Source of the DNA: Oscillospiraceae bacterium
Lineage (GTDB): Bacteria; Bacillota; Clostridia; Oscillospirales; Ruminococcaceae
NCBI GenBank assembly: GCA_009784625.1
Contig: WRBI01000016.1
Location: 1-44,902 of the forward strand
Reading direction: 5' to 3'
DNA length: 44,902 bases
A model generated the notes under the pieces. It was given only the letters and a program-made list of their open reading frames with translations, was not told the DNA's origin and did no database searches. Positions within the stretch are counted from its first letter, which is position 1. Each line of letters opens with the position of its first letter. Shown here piece by piece: positions 42,537-44,902 of the stretch. The translations under genes were made by a program, and so were the position numbers.

Positions 42537-42902
42537 ATGGAAGTTTTTTGGGAATACGCAAAAGCTTTCCTGGTCGGCGGCGCGATCTGCGCGGTCGGGC
42601 AGGTGTTGATCGATTACACAAAGTTGACCCCCGCCCGGATATTGGTTACCTTTGTGGTGTTGGGGGTTGCGCTGGGCGGGCTGGGGGTCTATCAGCCGCT
42701 GGTCGAGTGGGCGGGCGGCGGCGCAAGCATCCCGCTGACCGGCTGGGGGAACGCCATCGCGCGCGGCACCCGTGAAGCCGTTGCTGAAAAAGGTATCTAC
42801 GGCGTGCTCAGCGGCGGGTTGACCATCTCGGCGGCCGGTGTGGCCGCGGCCATCTTCTTCGGGCTTATGGGCGCTCTGGTCTTTAGGCCCAAAGAGAAAT
42901 AA
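42537..42902 (+). CDS. spoVAE: stage V sporulation protein AE
   Basis: The product is 121 aa with three to four membrane helices. It starts MEVFWEYAKAFLVGGAICAVGQ and shares the PLTGWGNAIARG loop with SpoVAC-like proteins. It is part of the dipicolinic acid channel of the spore membrane. AAGAGG lies about 11 nt upstream, weaker than at its neighbours. The gene is separated from spoVAD by the element at 42412-42511, so coupling is probably reduced. Confidence 0.92.
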   Translation: MEVFWEYAKAFLVGGAICAVGQVLIDYTKLTPARILVTFVVLGVALGGLGVYQPLVEWAGGGASIPLTGWGNAIARGTREAVAEKGIYGVLSGGLTISAAGVAAAIFFGLMGALVFRPKEK

Positions 42903-42990
42903 CCGGCGAGCGGCTCGTCCCAAAACGCGTTCTCAAGTCTGCGCAGTACGCTCTGTTTGCGCGCGCTTTATCATAACGATAACAAACAAA

Positions 42991-43023
42991 AAACGCCACC
43001 CGACATCTTGCCGGGTGGCGTTT
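42991..43023. terminator. bidirectional intrinsic terminator
   Basis: AAACGCCACCCG (42991-43002) and CGGGTGGCGTTT (43012-43023) form a perfect 12-bp stem with A and T tracts outside. It lies between spoVAE and the convergent DUF5610-like gene. Confidence 0.8.
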
Positions 43024-43033
43024 GATCGTTCGA

Positions 43034-43603
43034 TTACTCTTCCACGGACGCGGGGCGAATGCTGCCGGTTTCTTCCCAATTTCTAAAACCTTCGAGTACC
43101 CGTTCACGGGTTTGATGGGAGATTTCAGGCAATGTACCGCCGAACATCCTCTCGACCGCGGCAAACCCGGCCTCAAAGGAATGTCTGAGCATATTGATAA
43201 AAGACGGGTCCCCGCCCGAAATGGCATAGGCGAAATCGAGGATGCGGTCGGCCACCGCTTCGACTCCCCAATCCCCCATATCGGAGATCGCTTCCTGGGC
43301 TTGGAGCTGGAGCGCTTCGTCAATTTCGAGCACAAGCTCAAACCGGCCGTCCTGATTGACCTGGCCGCCGATTAAATGCGCGACCATAGTGCGGAAAGCG
43401 GAGACATTGCGCGCGTGTTCAGCGCGAATTTCGCTTAGGCGCTCAGTGTCCGGCCTTGCGTAATTTGACCGCACAAAGCGGTCTTCGGGCTGATTGTTTT
43501 GCGGGGCAGAGGTTTGGGGCGCTTGTGTTTGAGCGGCTGTGCCCTGCCCGCTCTGCTGGGCTGTATGGGTCTGCCCGCTGCTGGCTACCGGATTAATTTG
43601 CAT
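43034..43603 (-). CDS. DUF5610-like hypothetical protein
   Basis: The product is 189 aa. Residues 1-45 are Gln/Ala/Thr-rich and disordered (MQINPVASSG, then many Gln). The rest is a helical domain ending in RHSFEAGFAAVERMFGGTLP and ISHQTRERVLEGFRNW. This resembles a clostridial and proteobacterial group (DUF5610-like) with 'GGdp..i..lr..v..GF..a...fGg.lP.is..T...v..GF..W'. The family function is unknown; members begin like flagellar or secreted proteins. AGGGAGGA precedes the ATG. A possible SigD promoter lies at 43651-43677. Confidence 0.7.
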   Translation of the reverse strand: MQINPVASSGQTHTAQQSGQGTAAQTQAPQTSAPQNNQPEDRFVRSNYARPDTERLSEIRAEHARNVSAFRTMVAHLIGGQVNQDGRFELVLEIDEALQLQAQEAISDMGDWGVEAVADRILDFAYAISGGDPSFINMLRHSFEAGFAAVERMFGGTLPEISHQTRERVLEGFRNWEETGSIRPASVEE

Positions 43604-43650
43604 GGTTGATCCTCCCTGTTAACTGTCGTTTATCGATTCCTTCATTAATA

Positions 43651-43677
43651 ATGTCGACCGGCGCACATCAAAGTTTA
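43651..43677 (-). promoter_or_regulatory. possible SigD-type (flagellar) promoter
   Basis: Read on the minus strand, TAAA (43674-43677) is followed after exactly 15 nt by GTCGACAT (43651-43658), close to the sigma-D consensus TAAA-N15-GCCGATAT with six of eight -10 bases matching. It would drive the DUF5610-like gene with a leader of about 40 nt. Confidence 0.35.
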
Positions 43678-43731
43678 GGCCAATTTAGAAAAAAATGCAG
43701 CATTTACAAAAAAATATTCATGCCGGCCGGG

Positions 43732-43759
43732 TTGTAAAGATCAGAGCGGCGGATACAAT
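43732..43759 (+). promoter_or_regulatory. possible promoter of the coat-protein pair
   Basis: TTGTAA (43732-43737) and TACAAT (43754-43759) have a 16-nt spacer. A mother-cell sigma would be expected for coat genes, so this sigma-A-like match is tentative. Confidence 0.3.
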
Positions 43760-43848
43760 ATTACCGTGGCAGCCTGGCACGCGAAAGAGATGGCTGTTGA
43801 CAGAGAGTTTGCTTTGGCCGCGAGTAATTGCCCGCGCATTTAGCAATC

Positions 43849-43866
43849 TGTGAACGCGATCTTGGC
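43849..43866. repeat. 18-nt repeat, copy 2
   Basis: An exact copy of TGTGAACGCGATCTTGGC found at 3419-3436. It lies 49 nt before the coat-protein start. Confidence 0.5.
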
Positions 43867-43914
43867 CGTGTGCCTTGACGCCATAATATTCGCTGAAATA
43901 GGAGGAATATCGCC

Positions 43915-44100
43915 ATGGCCAACTTGACCGCCAAGGAGCTTTCCGCTATTCAGGATCATCTGAGCGTTGAAGAAAATATGATCAAGAAATACCGGATGTA
44001 CGCACAGACCACACAGGACGGACAGATCAGACAGCGGTGTGACGAGATCGCTAACAAGCATCAAGCACACTTTAACACTTTGATGGGTCACTTAAACTAA
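43915..44100 (+). CDS. small spore coat protein-like, CotF-type helical fragment
   Basis: The product is 61 aa, helical and charged (LTAKELSAIQDHLSVEENMI, then RQRCDEIANKHQAHFNTL). This is the ferritin-like helix pair found in small CotF-family coat proteins of Clostridia. AGGAGGA lies before the ATG. It is followed 14 nt later by a second coat-like gene, so the two form an operon. Confidence 0.78.
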   Translation: MANLTAKELSAIQDHLSVEENMIKKYRMYAQTTQDGQIRQRCDEIANKHQAHFNTLMGHLN

Positions 44101-44114
44101 AGGGGGAAACGGTT

Positions 44115-44375
44115 ATGAACAGCTTTTGTGATAAAGATATTATGACCGACCTGCTATCCAGCCAGAAGTTTGTGACCGACGGCTACAACACCAGCGTGAA
44201 CGAGTGTGCAACACCCTCGCTTAAATGTGACATGCTCAACATTTTAAGCGAAGAGCACCAGATTCAGGGCGAAGTGTTCAGCGAGATGCAGCGGCGGGGC
44301 TGGTACCCGACCGAGGCCGCTGAGCAAAACAAAGTCAACCAGGTTAAACAAAAATATCAAAGCACCGGCCTGTAA
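44115..44375 (+). CDS. spore coat protein, CotF family
   Basis: The product is 86 aa. It begins FCDKDIMTDLLSSQKFVTDG and contains the conserved 'Y...v.ec..p.lr..ml.il.eEh.iq.e.f..m..rGwY' pattern of CotF-like coat proteins. AAGGGGGAAA precedes the ATG. It probably pairs with the product of the preceding gene in the coat. Confidence 0.85.
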   Translation: MNSFCDKDIMTDLLSSQKFVTDGYNTSVNECATPSLKCDMLNILSEEHQIQGEVFSEMQRRGWYPTEAAEQNKVNQVKQKYQSTGL

Positions 44376-44400
44376 CGCACCGGCCGGTTAAGACAGCGAC

Positions 44401-44434
44401 AAAGCCGGCGGAAACAAAAGTTTCCGCCGGCTTT
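44401..44434 (+). terminator. intrinsic terminator
   Basis: AAAGCCGGCGGAAAC (44401-44415) and GTTTCCGCCGGCTTT (44420-44434) form a perfect 15-bp stem with a 4-nt loop between convergent genes. Confidence 0.8.
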
Positions 44435-44458
44435 CGCATCGGCTGGCGAGCGCAAGGG

Positions 44459-44716
44459 CTAAAGTGCTTTTACAGTCTGTTTCGCGCACTGGCCGCAAAT
44501 ATACCCTTTCTCAATCTTGATCAGATTTTCAGACTGAGACCGGCAAAGCGAACAGCCGGGTACACTCTCCCGCACAACAATCGATTTGACGGCAATGTCG
44601 TTTATCTCGATTACCAGCTTTGTTCCTGTTTCCCAGCCCAGTGTTTCACGGATATCCGCGGGTATCACAATCCGCCCCAGTTCGTCCAGCTGCCGCGCTA
44701 CTTTTTGAACTTCCAT
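44459..44716 (-). CDS. AbrB/MazE/SpoVT-family regulator with C-terminal zinc knuckle
   Basis: The product is 85 aa. I chose the ATG at 44714-44716, with GGAAAGG 9 nt upstream. Residues 1-45 are a swapped-hairpin AbrB DNA-binding domain (ARQLDELGRIVIPADIRETL). The C-terminal part has two CxxC pairs (CSLC and CGQC) about 18 residues apart, a likely zinc site that plain AbrB lacks. Such proteins control transition-state or sporulation genes; the target here is unknown. Confidence 0.85.
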   Translation of the reverse strand: MEVQKVARQLDELGRIVIPADIRETLGWETGTKLVIEINDIAVKSIVVRESVPGCSLCRSQSENLIKIEKGYICGQCAKQTVKAL

Positions 44717-44870
44717 TTCTCTCAACCTTTCCACTTTTGATGGGCCGGCAAAGCCGCCTTGCGGCGGCCTGCCGCCCTCTCAAAAGCCCCAAATAAGAAA
44801 CGCGCATAGAGGTGGTTACACCCCAATGCGCGCCAAAATACGGCTTAAACTTCCATGCGCCGACTTGCGA

Positions 44871-44896
44871 TCATTATACTTTTGGTGTATAATGAT
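44871..44896. repeat. 10-bp inverted repeat at the right edge with two -10 boxes
   Basis: ATCATTATAC and GTATAATGAT flank a short T-rich loop. Each arm contains TATAAT on one strand, so the repeat may hold overlapping promoters, including one for the AbrB-like gene. No good -35 is within the window for the minus strand. Confidence 0.4.
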
Positions 44897-44902
44897 TTGG
44901 TC

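Noticed and set aside
1-44902. CRISPR array or prophage genes
   Set aside because: No regularly spaced direct repeats and no phage structural or integrase genes are visible.

Overview
The window looks like chromosome from an anaerobic, endospore-forming member of the Clostridia, probably close to the Oscillospirales. It carries a spoVAC-spoVAD-spoVAE operon, two small CotF-like coat proteins, an AbrB/SpoVT-type regulator, strong AGGAGG ribosome binding sites, sigma-A promoters of TTGACA-N17-TATAAT type and moderately high GC. No phage, plasmid or CRISPR signature is visible. The only clear mobile DNA is an IS5-like transposase start cut by the left edge, plus two copies of a small non-coding palindromic element.

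Left part (1-6510): the transposase fragment; a cysteine-rich protein of unknown function; a MITE-like element; a large secreted surface protein whose mRNA has a leader of about 415 nt with two mirror-image hairpins, the first terminator-like; tRNA-Arg(CCU); secG; a small spore-type protein; a membrane-anchored degenerate GGDEF-EAL protein; and a glyoxalase-fold protein.

Carbohydrate locus (6951-15755, minus strand): a seven-gene operon from a strong promoter at 15727-15755. It encodes a sugar-binding lipoprotein, two permeases, an ArsR-type regulator, a GH51 arabinofuranosidase, a GH2 enzyme and the transport ATPase. It should import and hydrolyse arabinose-containing oligosaccharides. xpt and an ornithine cyclodeaminase-family gene follow, divergently oriented.

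MoxR locus (18276-28336, minus strand): six tightly coupled genes in the order DUF4132, MoxR AAA+ ATPase, DUF5682, VWA, double-SWIM protein and a small unknown protein. This resembles the uncharacterised E. coli yeh gene set and is the best candidate for an undescribed system. My reading of DUF5682 as a TIKI/TraB/EreA-like hydrolase suggests a chaperone-controlled enzyme.

Divergent to it is a lipoprotein gene preceded by a small ORF with an in-frame stop at codon 3. The lipoprotein promoter and two tandem ppc promoters share the same promoter-plus-leader sequence motif.

Carnitine locus (32306-40620): a TetR regulator diverges from genes for a beta-keto acid cleavage enzyme, an L-carnitine dehydrogenase-like enzyme, an ADP-forming acyl-CoA synthetase, a 44-residue membrane peptide, a sodium:solute symporter and both CoA-transferase subunits. 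Together they could turn carnitine into glycine betaine plus C4/C2 CoA intermediates.

Right end (40929-44902): the spoVA operon, with a second MITE-like element between spoVAD and spoVAE; a DUF5610-like gene with a possible SigD promoter; the coat proteins; and the AbrB-like regulator.
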